From Triplophysa rosa (lineage: Eukaryota; Chordata; Actinopteri; Cypriniformes; Nemacheilidae), in NCBI RefSeq assembly GCF_024868665.1, contig NC_079905.1, positions 8,148,754-8,212,753 of the forward strand: a DNA stretch of 64,000 nt, written 5' to 3'. Shown piece after piece: positions 26,801 to 41,800 of the stretch. Positions within the stretch are counted from its first letter, which is position 1; every line of letters begins with the position of its first letter. The translations under genes and the position numbers were made by a program. The notes below the pieces were generated by a model. The model searched no databases, was not told the origin of the DNA, and saw nothing but the letters and a program-made list of their open reading frames with translations.

Positions 26801-29800
26801 ATTCTGTTTAAATAAAACTGTTTGAATTGTCAGAGTTCAAATATATTAAAATAGTATTTCTTGCTCGGTCGGGCTAGATTTTGTGATTTTTGCTTACGTT
26901 TTTGCGGCACCTGAGGCTTAAATGACATTTTAGCTGGAAGGTGTCAGAAGCGTAAAGCAATAGCATTTCTTTGTAAAGCAAACATTTGGACTTCAAAAAG
27001 TCTTGGGTTATTTTGAATCCCCAAAATGTTTATATTTGACCCGACAACCCAGCATAGTTAAATTTATAACCCAAAGTTTGGGTTTGTCCCTTTTTGTCCC
27101 AACCATGGGTTGAAAATAACCCAGCATGTTTTGGAGCGTACGTGTTTATGTTAAACACCTTTAATAAGCATCTGTCATTTTTATATTTCATGTTTGAATC
27201 AAGTACTGTACACTACAGGATTTTTCCAATACGGCATTTGATATGCAAAAAAATAATGTTTTTAAAAAATGTTTTTAATGTTTTGTTCACCAAAAAATGA
27301 AAATTCAAAAAATCATTTACTCACACACTTGTCATTTCAAACCTGTAAGACTTTCTTTCTTCTGCAGAACACAAAAAAATATATTTTGAAGAATGTTGGT
27401 AAGCGAACAACTGCGGTACCCTTTCACTTCTATTGTATAGACACAAAATCAAGGCAAATCAATGGGTGCCACTGTTGTTTGTTGAGTAAATGATAACAGA
27501 ATTTTCATTTTTGCATGATTCCCCAACCTGTACTTTTTAAATGATTTAATACTGTGTTGACAAGCTCTTTTTAAATATGTTTTATTGGTTAGACATTTGC
27601 TATATCCAGTGACAAACATAAAGTGTGACTAATAATAATGCAAAAACACAAATCACGAAATATGAAGATACAAGCTTTCAGAAGGACAGCAGCAATATGT
27701 TTCTGTTGCATTTTAAGGTAATGAACCTACAAATAGTTTACACACCGTTTTTTCTGCAGTGTATAGTTTTTTCATTAAAGATCAGCCGAGTGAAGCGGCA
27801 TTGATGGGCGTGCTCTTTCGTGGGTGTGCTCTTTCTCTCACGCTAGCGCGTGGGCGTGCTCTTTCGCTCGGTGGATGAGGTGTGGGCGATAAAATAGCCA
27901 ATAAAAGGAATAAGATTCCTGTTATGAAACAGGGATCCAGACTTATAAAAAACTTTCCTAAACAAGTTGGAGTGCTGGGGGAGTGTATCGAGCACAGAAA
28001 TACTACGTCATACGTCCAACTCGTTTTTTAACAAGTTGAACATGTTAAGCATGAGAAGCCACAGCACGTTAAACAGTGTAAAGAAGTCAGAAGGCATGAA
28101 ATAGCATGTTACCCCATCTTTAGCCTGGACAAAGCCGAAGTGGTTAATGTTTGTACTTATTCTAAACAAGAAGCATTTCTCGCTTTCATTTACAGCCCAG
28201 CGTCACGAGGAAGCGTGCATCACCCAGTATACATAGCTCTGCCACTGTCTGTGGTGTCCTCATTTATTCTCCTGGTCTGCTATAGGGTTTATTCATATGA
28301 CAGTGTGCGTCTGAGTGCATAAGTTACCCCTCTCCCATTTCCACTTGTTTTTCTCCTTTCTGTCTTTAGCCTCTAGGCCTGTGCCTGACAGATTATAGCA
28401 CCTAATAGATATTTAAACACCGCTCATATGCCAAGCAAGAAGCTTGTATACTGTACTGTCTGCAGAAAGGTGTAAACTTCCTCTTTAATGAGCAGTCAGG
28501 GGTCTTTCGCTCGGTTTTCCTGCAAGGCAGTTGCTTTATTTATTGCTGATTTTTAAAAAGGTGAGTTAGACCTGCCTTCATTTCCTTCCTCTGTGTGAGC
28601 ATGTCTTGTTCCCACAAGCGTTTTCATTTTCATCTGTTATGAAAACCTACCAGTGACCTGACATGACTTCTGTCAGTCTAGTTCTCTTAACTCAGTTTTT
28701 TTTTGTGGTGTTTGGCCGTAGCAAACAGACCAGAAGCCTTTCAGGTTGTGGGATTGCGTTTTATCTGATGGAGGAGTGCAGGTTTGCTTCAGAGAGACTC
28801 AAAGGGGAGATGGAACTCCTAAAGAGAGTAATACAAACATTCACAGAGATAAGCTTCAGCTGTGACCTTCGGTTTTCAGACACTTAACAAAACGTTAGAT
28901 TCAGCTCTAAATGTTCAGCTTTATTTTTACTTTATCAAAAATGTGTTTATATAAAAAGAAATGTTTCTATATAAATAAAAAATATATATTTTATGTATTT
29001 TTATTTATTTATTTTTATTTTTATAAAAATATTAAACATATTTATTTGAAACTTAGAGCCCACAAGTGGTCCAATAGTCAAAGTAATTTTTATGTATGTA
29101 ATATTTCTTTTTCAGATTCAGCAGCAATCAAGGCTGGAAATGGGGAGAACGCGGGGGGGGGGGCTGGAGGGGGCGGAGTCCAGGGAGTAAATTTCGAGGG
29201 GGATCTGAGTTTCACCTTAAAATTTATAGGATTTCCATCTTTTGTCCGTTAAATAGCCTCCAAATGCTATGCACATTTGAAGTGGCATTTTCGGCATCTA
29301 TGGTTTAAAAATAAAAAATGTGTCCCCAACTAGAGTTGTCCAGTGAATCGCGGCTTTTCCAACACTGGTAGCATTGATTGTTCTTTTGGGTTCCTTGGGT
29401 TTAGTTTGCAAAAACATGTTCAACATGACGTGTCAGATGTGGTAACGTTAGCCCGGTCAGCGGTGCTAGCATCAGTCGCATCATTGATAGCAGCGATGGC
29501 GATCTCAACAACATCCAGCGGGTCAACGTCTGGTTTTGTCCCAAGCATATTATTGAGGTCATCGTACCAGTGGAAACTGTACTGTACATCCTGCACTTGG
29601 ATGTACTGCTGGCACAGTTTCTTTACCTTAACCCGGCTTTGTTCCCCTTTCCCCGAGTTGTTTGCTAAACAGTGAAAATATCGTGCCGTTCTTGTGAGTT
29701 TTCGAAAGTTGGGATGTAATATGGTCATCAGACCAAATTTCTACGAGGCTCCGCACCTCCTCACAACTGCAAGTTTGTCTGCAAGCTGCCATGCTAGTGC

Positions 29801-32800
29801 AAACTGTCAACAAACACTTGTCATCATTCCATAATGCACAGCGCAGATGACTACGGCAGCTGGTTTAGTCCAAAAAAGTGCAGTACTTTTTGCATTTGGG
29901 TCTGTTCGAGGTAGGATCACGTTCTCACCACAAACGAACCGCTCCAGGGTTCGCTTATTTGGTCCGCTTTTGGTGCGATTTTAGTTTAGTGTTAGTTTAG
30001 TGTATTGACACAGTCGGCATGTGTTGCTTGTTTTTATTTTATTTTTATTTTGTCTGTTTTTATGCAAAAATTTTGTTGGGAACCTGATGGTTATATTTTC
30101 TATCTTTCAATATGTAACAGCAAGCTTTAAAATGTTTGAGGTGTTGATGTTTGTTGAGGCGGTGTGATAGAGCAAATGTGATCTTTGTTATTCACAGATC
30201 AAAGTTAACTTTGGTCCTCTTGTTGTTTAATGTGAATGCCATTTTCAGGTGCCGTATTGCAATCCACAAGTCATATTATCTGAATTTCCAGTCCCGTCAA
30301 CACCACATACGGTTATATCACAATGTGGCAGTCTTATTCAAATTATTTTTTTGCAGCTTGCAACACGAGTCTTTGCATGGTAACATCTGGGTTAATTATG
30401 TTTACACTTATGTTTTTTTAATGTTTACTGTCGGGTTGAACTTCATTTTTGCTGTAACTAGATCTTTTCATCGTATTCCAGGTCTGCGATACAGCAGTCG
30501 GTTAGATAACGGCAGATGTTTCCTCAGCCTCTGGTCCACATAAACGCATCGTGTCGCATTGCTTTGCTTTCTCCGTCAGCGCTTTCCATAACAGTCGCTG
30601 CTCAGCCATTGTGCCGTTTTCTCCCCAAAGCTTCACCCCCGAGACATTTTCATTAGCAGAATTTATCGCATGTGGTAATTACCGAACTCTTAAGCCCCAG
30701 ACGGTCGCGCCGCACGTTTAGCGAAAATATCGCTCCTTAATGCCATTTGCTTGTGTGAACCTAATTAGGAGCAACTTTTTAAAATTCTCTCGCAGCTCTT
30801 AAGAGGGGGGTGCGTGGGTTTTGCAAGAATGCGTACCATGTATAAACAATTATGTAAGTGGATTTGCTCTGAGTAACATTCACTATAGCAGAATAGTCTA
30901 ATTTCCTTCAGCTAAGCATCATGGGACCTCTTCGGTGACAGATTTGAACACAATACAAAGTAAGCAACAGAACAACACAGTGCACTCAATAATGGGATGA
31001 AGTAATCCATTTTTAATTACTCCGAGCCGTTTTTCATTTGTGCTTTGTACATTTATACTATAATTTTGTCTAGTCCATCCTGTATTTTAGTGCATTGTGG
31101 GATTGCATTAACTAGGGCTGCACGATAATGGGTAAAATGATAATCACGATTAATAACGGCGATTTTGCTTAATTATTCATTGCAGGCAGAAATCGCTGTC
31201 ATTATTAAAATGCGATTAATTGTGCAGCCCTGACATTTACCCTTAAAAATTAATCCTTAGAATTCCTTTTCGTTGGATGTGTCTCTGTGATGCCTTACGT
31301 TTTGGGAAACGGCAAATGGCAGACGATTGCATTGGCAAGTTTTGCTGTATTTGTTTGCATGTTATAGGAAATTAGATGCAAGAACACCAGTTCCACTCGG
31401 GGAGAAGACAAAACAGTAAATGGTCTCTTGTTTATGAATCACAATGCTCACTGACACACATTCGAATGCTTCATTATCCCTGGTAGAGTTTTTCAATCCT
31501 GGTGCAGGGAACACTGCACATTTTGTATGTAGACTAACTTAATTCAAGCCATGGCGCATCTACTAATAGGATAATCTGTGTTAGATTGCAAATACATCAA
31601 AAATAGATTGTGCTGGGATTGTATTATTTGTTATATGCAATCATACATTGAGAAAAATCAAAATGACTTGTTTTGTCTGTTTACTTCATGCTAAGGTACT
31701 TGTAATGCAGAATAAAAAGCTGGTATCCTCGTTTACCACAAGGTGGCACTATGGGTCCTCTCAAAATGACCAACAAGTATGTGAGCTCAGTGACTTTGAC
31801 TGGATGCAGGGTTTCATCGGATAAACATAAATAAAACTGTGTACGACTTAAATATTGCAGCTCGGTGCTGTCGGAGGTAATCCGCCAAGCATATTTCCTG
31901 GCAGAAAAATTGGGTATTCATTGTGGATATGATCTTGTAGATAAACTCGGCTTCCAGGCAGAGGCGCATTCAGAATGAATTATCCATTTAGGTTGTTTGT
32001 AAGTTTGTATTTGGTACATGAGTGGAACATTACGACTTCACCTGCATGGCAGGAGTGATGCATTTCTGAGTTGATTTCGGGTTTCTGTCATAAGAGGGAG
32101 GAGAGGTGTGTGCCACGGCTAACAGCGTGCGGATGAAGAAAAATGAACGCTTTCAGGAATGTCGTCAGTCAAGCGTTGTGCCCTGCATCCTAATGCTCTT
32201 AGGATGTCATTTTTATTTTTTTCTTTACTTTTTTAGAAATGTGATGTTGTTTAACTATAGAAAAAACAATGTTAAATCAGCCTAAGGTGGTCTTTAGGGG
32301 GTCTGGTGTCTGGTTTTAGAGGGGTCAAAAGACATTAGACAGTGAGCACAATGGATTCTTGATGAGGCCTGTCTGTCATGAGGCATGTATGAGCCTTTCT
32401 TTTCTAATCATTTATTTAAATACAGAGATGTATTAAATGTGTGTGTCTTGCTTTTCCATCAGCTAAATGACGCTTTTGACACAGCTGCAGTTAAACCATG
32501 GAAAACACCGCCGCCACATGCTAGTGCAGTCTAAATCTTTACAACCTTCATCATTAGCCACCTGCCCAGACATCAGTCGCATGCCAAGCACATGATTTGC
32601 TGTCTTCACATTTTCTTTGCCCACTCCTGGATGCATGAAATACTATGTGCTGTGCTAGTTTTCTTGATATCCAAAGTAATTAATTGTATTTATTGACAGC
32701 TTTTTGACCATCTTATTGCTGGTACACATTGCGATGGCATGTGATATACGGTTGGGGGGATATTAGAAGTGACTGAAGCCAGATTGAACTTGGGTCATTG

Positions 32801-35800
32801 ATATAAGTCCAGTAGGGCTCTGCAATTCATCGTGATTAATTATAATCCGCAATTTTAGCTAACGATTACCAAAACAAAGTAATCAAAACCAAAACGGCAT
32901 TTCATTTCGCAAGGATCTACAGCGGTGCAGCTTTTTTCACATTTATTTTTAGTGTTTTCAGTTAAATTCAAGTTAGAAAGACAAGTTATTTAGTTTTAAT
33001 GTTGGTTCAAAACATTTTTGTCATAATCGAGCTGCCCTAAAGTCCAACATCTAAAGCCATTTTTACACTAGCGGCGAAAAGTGAAACAAATGCGAGACGT
33101 GATGACACACTACAATCAAAACAATAGATCACTATGGAGCCAACACAGAGCGTTGATCATCTGTGATGCAAAAAGCAAGATTTTTTTTGATGTTGACTAG
33201 TGTGTTCTGTTTAAATTGAGCTTTACATCACATGCCCAAGCCCCCGGGTGACATGGCAGCATTAAAGACCATAAAACTGACAGAAAACTCTAAAGTAAAC
33301 ATACTTTTTTTGGGACCGGCTGTGAGAGTGGAACATATTATATGTTTATATATTCTACGTACTAATATGTGTATTTCCTCTTATTGTTATTTGCATTTTT
33401 TTAAATTTTGCTTAAAGCCACAATATGGAAGAATTTTGTTGTGAAATATCCTAAAATCAATTGCACAGTGTGATATATTTCATGCAGTTGTGTGCTTACA
33501 TTATCCCAAATGTTCCCAAGAATGTGCAAATCCAGAGAAATTCCTATTTAAAATAATGGCCCGTCCCTTGTCTCCCTTGTATTTGACGCATATCAGTGAC
33601 TTAATATCCGGTCCTCCGCGCTACCCTCAGTTTCAGGTTGTAGAAACTACAGCAACACGCAAATGCGGAAGTGGTTATACAGCATATTGGACGCAGCATC
33701 TGTTGTTCTGTTATTATGGATCACGATTACTCTTTGGCGAGTAAAGGAAACCCCAAAAAGGTGTAAACGTAGGCCAAACGAGGCAAGCAGGCTTATGGAC
33801 AAACGAAGAAATAAAACAAGGATTAATATCGGCGTGGCGTTTTCTAAATGGACAGAGACTCCGCTCTCGCATGTGTTTTAATAGACAGGTAAGCACATTT
33901 TTTTATTGTACACGAAATACTCATGCACAGATTATTTGAATAGTTATGAATGCAGTTACCCTATGAAATTCACTATATGTCGCACAAAAATTTGTAGCCA
34001 ATAACGTTACTTGTAAGTGCTGTGGGTTCGTTCCAATTTACTTTTTAAATGACGACTGTATGACTGTTTTAAACAGGTAAAACCGTGTAGCATTACGCTA
34101 CCAAATCAATTGACAAAGTCCAATATCAGTCACGGGCTAACGTAGCATTACATTCCATGTTTCTTGCAAGCTAATTCATTACGATGACATAAAATAAAAT
34201 TCATTCATTACCTCGTCCGTGAACATGATTGGCGATCTCCATACGCCTCTGGTGAAAACGACATGTCTCATAATTCCACTCTTCTACATAACGTCATTTA
34301 GCTTCGCCTTTTGTTGTTGTTTCGAAAGTGCGCCATCTAGCGGTCCAAATATTCCATATTGTGGCTTTAAAACTATCTTACCTTAAATCAACTTGCCCAA
34401 ATCGAAACATTATTGAGCTTGCTGTTCATCATATTTGCGTTTATATCATAACTAGAGATGCAGTGATATATCGGCCAATAATCTTTTTTTTTATTAATTT
34501 AAAGCATTTCTCATATTAAGAAAGAGCACGCCCACGCATCAACCAGGGAGAGCGTGAGAAGGGGCATGCGCACACGTCAACCAGCTGGAGCAAGAGGGAG
34601 AGAGCACTGCGCTCGCGAAGTTCAGCTGTGTTTGTTTGTTCACTGCATTTCGGTGAGGAATGTTAAATGGTAGATATAACGCTGGATTTGGAGATCGTTT
34701 TAAACTGATAGGTGGAGCGCTAAAAGATGTCGGACATGAACCGCACACGGTAAGTGAAACAGTCATATATCTGTGTTTAGTTGGCAATGAGTGCACACAT
34801 GCTTTAGTTACGCATAACCACCCCCATTCCCCCCCACGCACTCGTGGAAGAGGTCGTATGTTTTCGGAAATAATCGTACAGCTGTATCTGTCTTTTATAA
34901 GTGTGATCAAACTTAAGACTATAGAGATACTTGAGGGATGCGATACTACTCTGAAAGTACTCAAGATTAACATGACATATGCAGAAACGGTGCATTATGG
35001 CCACTTTAACAATCAGCCTCCCTGCTCTCTACCAATACACAAAGCCCTGTGTCACAGCCTTTCCTCTATAGTTGACATCTCAAAAAGGTCATATCTCTCC
35101 GTTGTGTACTTTTGCTTGTTGTCTCAGTGCAGGAGAGGTTAAGTGTTGCTTTCGGGGATGGTAAGCAGTATTGTGAAGTTTCAAGCATGGCCTAATGAGT
35201 TTTTGTTCAGCCGAGCGTGATGTCGAGGGCACGCTCCTCTGCGGCCTGTGGTGAGGATTAGAGCTGCGGTTAATCTCCGGTTAGATCAGATCAGGCAAGT
35301 GCTGCTTCACCGCCCCCCGGGCACTGTTTGCCACCCTCGCTCTCCCAGCGAGAGCCCAGAAATATTTGCTTTGAAATGCATTGCTCCACAGCTAGTCTCC
35401 ACAATAACAACCCCTTGTTTTTATTTCCCCTTCACTCCATACACCCTCCAGCAAGATTCCTTCCTTCTTTTCTTCTGACACAAGTTGTCTCTGGATGGCC
35501 TGGAGGATGGTTTTGGTCAAGAGTGCCCAGAAGGGCTGCGTTTCCGGCTCTCACAAGCTAGGCTGTGTCTCTCCTTTAGGCGAACCTAGTTCAGGTCAAG
35601 GTCAGCTTGTAAAACATGCATGTGTTTGTGTCTCTTTGCTTGCACTATCAGCGAAAGATGTTTGTGCATTTTTGTCTGCTAATGGATGATTAACAGGCGT
35701 ATTGCTGTGCTTTTGTGCGTTTCCAGCTTTCCGTTTGTAAATTTGACCCTAAACGCATTTCGATACCTCCATTAGCGTATTGAGTTTCGCATCATTGCAC

Positions 35801-38800
35801 ATTACCCATGACTGGCGTTTATTTTCTGTGATTTATTTTTTCATTTAGCGAGCAACATCAAAGAAATTACTTCTGGCTCTCCTCTCAGGGTCCCGCTTAT
35901 CAGATTAGTCACAGGACCCCTTTTTCTCATACTACATTAATTTGTTTTGTACAGTCATGTGGCACAAGAGTTTATTCACATTCTGACTAAATTGATGTCT
36001 CTCCTCCTGTATTTGCGTAGCATCAGTTGTGGGTAAAGCAGTGTCTGAACCTACATGTTTGGTAGGATTTGAGCATTTGAGCATGTCTGTGTCGGGAGAT
36101 TAAGTTATCAGTGTCAGGCACACACTGGGCAAGCTCCGTCCCCGGTCGAGAGCAGCGGTGGAACTCTGTGGTGCTGTGGAGGTGGTGTGGATGGGAATGC
36201 TAAAAGAGTTTATTTCACACAGCGGCAACAAAGTGGAAGAAAACGCTAATGCTGCTAATGACCCGCTTCCCGCTCGATGCCACTACCCCCCCTCCCCGCA
36301 TCCTCCGTTCTGCTTGTTGGCACGGCAACCGAGACAAAGGTGAGCACAAGTGGGAGACTCAAGGACGAGAGGTGAGAATGGGGATAATGGTAGTGATATA
36401 GTACCCTGAATTATGCTTTCAAGTTGAGACTGAAGTTGTTGATGTTTTTTGAAAGGAAAATGAATTTGATATGCTGTAGTGTTCAAAAGAATGTGTGCAA
36501 GTCTGATACTTAATGCCGCAAAGTGTTTAAAAATGTTTTGGATGTAGTGATTGAGGTAACCATTCGAGGTGGTTTATTTTAAAGGAGTAGTTCGCCTTCA
36601 AAATGGAAATTCTGTCATCATTTACACGCCCTCTTGTCATTTCAAACCTGTATGACTTTCTTTCTTCTGCAGAACACAAAAGAAGATATTTTGGAAAATG
36701 TTGGTAACAGAACAGCACAGCCCCCCATTCACTATTCTATTGTGTGGACACAAAACCTATGCAAGTGAATGGGGGGCTGTTAACAACATTCTTCAAAATA
36801 TCTTCTTTTGTGTTCTGCGGAAGCAAGAAAGTCGTACAGATTTGAAATGACTAAAGGGTGGGTAAATGATGACCGAATTTTCATTTTGAAGGTGAACTAC
36901 TCTAATGTTCTTGAATTTGTTTAGCAGTGCCTATGGAAACATTAATAATGCTGTAATATGGGTACATTAGGGTTGGTTACACAATGCACCTGCTCTTATA
37001 AAATGGCCTTATGGTCCTTGGCGAGTATTTGATCATGTAGAGCAATGATTGGATACAATTACTCCCATGGGATGACTATCTTTACTAGAGGTGCACCGAT
37101 TGACCGGCCAGAGACCGGAATCGGCCGGTTTTTCGTATGATCGGCCCGACCGGTGACCGGCCGGTCAGTCTCACGTCTCGCCGATTCCAAGCCGATCTTC
37201 TGTTGCCCGTGATGCGGGCAAGAACGTCACAGCCGTCAGTACACTCAAAGCCGCAAGTAAACATGTAAACGTGCGCGCGCACAGCCTGTCTTTCACGGCT
37301 CGTTTATACTCGCATGTGGGTCCACCGGACCGCGAGTCTCTGCTGACTGACGCGCATCTCTCATATCCGCTGACTGCACGCGCGTGCACACGCATCATGT
37401 ACTGTACAGACTGTAGTTCATCTCTCGCTGCTCCGTCTAAATGGGGTATTTATGCTAACAGTGATGCTATTAGCATCATGCTAAACTCTGACGCATGCTA
37501 AACTCATGTTGAAGTCGTTCACTCTGTGTAAAACAAACGTAAATTCCATTCAACCTGATTCCTTGTCTTACGTTAAAACTGTGGTCATTTCACCTAGGTA
37601 AAATGACATTCAACACGACTTCTACTTGTTTTTAAAAATCCAAAATTTTAAAAAATGAATAAATCAACCAATATATGTGATATATATCTGATTGAGTTCT
37701 TTACTAACACAAAAAACTGCAAATACATATACATCTTTAGAGTAGAATTCACTCTTAAGATTTTTAACTTTTTTATTGAAGTTGCAGCAAAAATCAACCC
37801 ACTTCTTTTAATACTACAGACACAAGATAAAGACAATTTATTTTACATTTCAGAAAAAATGAAATAAAGCAATGTTAGTTTCATAAACAGAAACAGACGA
37901 GAATAAAGTTGAAGTATTTTATTGTTATCTTAGACTTTTGTGAGATGAGTACAAAAATGAAAAAGGTAAATTAAGTGACATGTTTAGTTATATTTTATTA
38001 TTTGTACTTCTTTTCAGTCACAGAGTTCTTCAATTTAAGAGTTGTTTGGGATAGAGAAGATTCTGTAATTTAATGCAGCTTGGAGAACTGCATTTAGGTA
38101 AATTTGGGAAATTGTAATGTTCAATCATTTATTCAATGAAAATAAAAAAAATGTGTATTGAAGAAAAGTTCATATGGTTTTATATACAGTATACTGTCAA
38201 TTATAGTTTGTGGATAGAAAATCGGAATCGGCAAAAATCGGAATCGCCAGGTTTCACTTGTAATAAAATCGGAAATCGGAATCGACAAAGAGTTCATCTC
38301 TAGTCTTTACCATTACCTCCCTTGCCCTTTTGACAACAAACATTGATGGTCGAAGGACTTTTTCAATTGTAAACTCATTTGGGTATGAGAAATGGAGGTG
38401 AAAGATGGCACACCAAACTATAATGGTTTTTCCATCGATTCAAAGAGCTGTTCCCACGGGTTATGCTCAACAAAGAGTAATGTTGCGTTGGCCTTGAATA
38501 TAAGTGGTTTCCATAAATTTCTGTTTTTTTTTAGCTAGATCATAGCAATAATGATTTATTATGTGGAAATTGAAATACGAGATTGCCATTTTGTGGCGGT
38601 AAGCAACTCCTGTAATGTTGTCTATCCCTTGGTGAGCTTTGACATTGTGCACTTACTATTTGATGTGTTTGAAACTCATTACATTCTACTTTAAAAAGCA
38701 CAGACTGTAGCACTGACCTCATGATGGCTGGAAATGAAGGTTCTGTCTATTAGTTAAAGGGACAGTTCACCCAAAAATGAAAATTCTGTCATCATTTAAC

Positions 38801-41800
38801 AACCTGTATGACTTTCTTTCTGCTTCAGAACACAATAAAATATCTTATTTTAAAGAATAAACCGAACAATGGTGGTACACATTGACCTCTATTGTATGGA
38901 CACAAAACCAATGCAAGTCAATTGGCTCGGTTACCAACATTCTTTAAAATATCTTCTGTTGTGTTCTGCAGAAGAAAGAAAGTCATACAGGTTTGAAATG
39001 ACATGAGGGTGAGTAAATGATGACACGATTTTCATTTTTTGGGTTAACTATCGCTTTAAAAAAGCAGTAGCATTATTGGTCGATGCATTGCTGGTCTTTT
39101 TGCACTAAAAAATGAAAAGCAAACGAATTTATGTGATACAATTTTTGACCAGATTTTTTGCTGAATTGATTTTCTGTTTTTGGATGTTATCATATTGCCC
39201 CATTCAAGAACTTATCTGGAAAGCATACCTGAAATGTCTGCCAAGTTACTGGATTTGCCTTAAAGGGATTTAGCTGGACCCAATTCATAGGTATCCCCTG
39301 CTGCCATGGAAACCATGTAATACTAGTTAAACCCATCTTGTTTTGCATATTTTGCTCATTTTGTTTTAAATCTCTATAGTATGCTCTGGAGGTAGGTTTG
39401 TTTTCTCAAGTGGATCGGCTGCTAAAACTCAACTCAAACTGAGTGTTGCAGGAGCTAATTAGAAGCAAGGTACCTTTTATAGATGCACAGAGAACCTGTG
39501 CTTAAGAGACTTGTTAATGCTAATGCTTTGATGGCGGTTAATAGTTTACTAATGGTGTGCTAATGAGCTGCTAATAAACCACATACCTATAGATCTGAGG
39601 ATGAAAAAAGTTGTTTAAGATTCTAAATGTCAAGAAATCGACACACACAGTTACAAATATGTCACTCAAGTAGTAGTTGCAGTAATGTGCCTATGTGCTT
39701 AGATGTACCTCCAGGGGATTATTTACGAGAAATGGGATTTACAGGACTGTGTGGGTCTGTGATTTTGTGAAGACATTCTAGAGTTTGAAGCAGCCAGAAC
39801 AAAGCTTTGGAAGACATGAGTGCACAGACACTAATACCTTTATGGGTCCACAATTCATGTCTTATGGACTATCATGTACTAGCCACTTCATGTACTATGA
39901 GCTATGGGCAAAGAACTCCTCCCTATTCGTTTATATCTAGGGCTGTTCAACGATTAAAGCACGATTAATCGCATCCAAAATAAAAGTTTGTGCATATAAT
40001 TATATAAGTCTGTGCACTGTGCATGTCGATTTTGTGTTTCTAAACACATACACATTAAAATTGATATTTATTTATAATTTAAATTCTGTATAAATATATA
40101 CATGCAAATATTTATACTTAAATATTTACGTAAATATATACCTGTATGTGTTTGTTTATAAATACAAAATTAATATGCACAGTGCAGAGACATATATTAT
40201 GTAAACCTAACCTTTTATTCTGGCTGCAATTAATAGCGATTAATCGTTGAGGTGAGAAGTTTCGAAAACCACAGTAAGTTGTAGAAATCTAGAAGGCGTA
40301 TCTCTTTTTAGTTGACAAAACTTCATCCTCCTTTTTTAATGTACTAAATGGTGCAGAAACGCACTTCAATAGTTCCTAAAATATGCATCTAGTGGACAAA
40401 TTTGTACATTGGTCAACTTTACACTAAATTAATCCCTACCATAAATTGTTCTCAGGAAGTTTTTCCAATTTATTATTTGGGGGCTTTAATTGCTTATTTC
40501 AGTGATTCTCAAACTGGGGGTCTCAAGATGGATCCGGGGGGCCACAGATTTTGTAGAATTTCATGAAATTTAGAAGCTTATTAATTTTATGCAATCAAAC
40601 ATCAGAAAAACAAGACCACCAACCAAAATAATTGATGTTCCAGCATTGTATAACTGAATATGTATTAAAATTCTAAGTTTAAATTAATAGGTTTTCATTT
40701 GGGGGGCGCAAAGCAATGCACCCTTTCACAAAAGGGGGCCTAACAACGAAAAAGTTTGAGAACCACTGGCTTATTGCACTTACGTTGAAAACTTTTTAGT
40801 GATTCATGGCTAAAATGTACCCCTTTCTGTAGCACCCTTGTGTTATACACTTATTTGTTGCTCTTCAGGGGAGCTTACTGACTTTTTTTAGCCCCGTCTC
40901 ATTGGCTATGCTCAAATTGAGTGGGCTGAATGCTCCAAAAAAAAATGGCTTATCTCCACAGGATCCTCTCACTGTCTTTCTCACCACAGGCCCCTCTCTC
41001 TAGCATCAGAACACTATGTGCTGTGTGTGATTCACTGGTTTATTTTTGTGGGACCCCTTGTGTCATAAAATTGGGGCGTCTTCTTTCTCAGTGCCTGACA
41101 GAAAGTGGCAACTAAGTGATGGATATGAGCTTTTTGACAGAGGCTTGCTTTGGTCATGCTCGGCACGACATCAGCATGACCAAAGCATCTCTTTAACATC
41201 AGGGAATCAGACATCCTTCATATTTCTCCATCACAGGCTGAATCTCCAGAGTTCCCATTTTAGTTTTTTACCATTGTGCTTTCTGATTTTTGTACTTTTT
41301 TCTTTTCTTATTTCTGAAATTTTGCTTTTTTCCCTATGCGCACCCGTTTTTTCTTTATCTCCATTAGTCTCTTATCAGCTTTTGCCTTTGACATCATAGT
41401 ATGCAACAGTATTTTAAAAATAATAGAAAATAATAATAAAAAGAAAAAACGTATATTTTTAAAAATAAAAATTGCATAAAATTATATTTAATACAATTAT
41501 ATTATTTAATACAAACTTGTAAAAAAGTCTGAACAGATATATTTGTTTTTAGTTTAAAAATAAAAATTGTACAGTAATAATATTTCAAAATACAAATAAT
41601 AAAATAATACAAATATATTTTTTATTTTTTTACATAAAATATCATTTTGTTGCAAAGACCAGACTGGGTGAAATTTTTATTAGTTAATCAAAAACTTGTA
41701 AACCAAAACCAAAACACATATTTGTTTGTATTTATTTTGTATTTTAAAAAAATATATTATATAAAATATCATACAAAAATATGACGTAGAGTAAAAATAA

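Noticed and set aside
29148..29175. Poly-G stretch as a possible G-quadruplex
   Set aside because: Only one long G run with GGGGG close by; too little to support a regulatory claim in an intron.
34539..35142. 144- and 160-residue overlapping frames on opposite strands
   Set aside because: Part overlaps a transposon end; low-complexity composition and no domain; no splice structure that supports an exon.
37085..37501. Frames on both strands with Arg/Ala/His-rich protein
   Set aside because: They lie in the CpG-rich part of the hAT-like element and mirror each other; the copy at 22227 has them too, with no protein domain.
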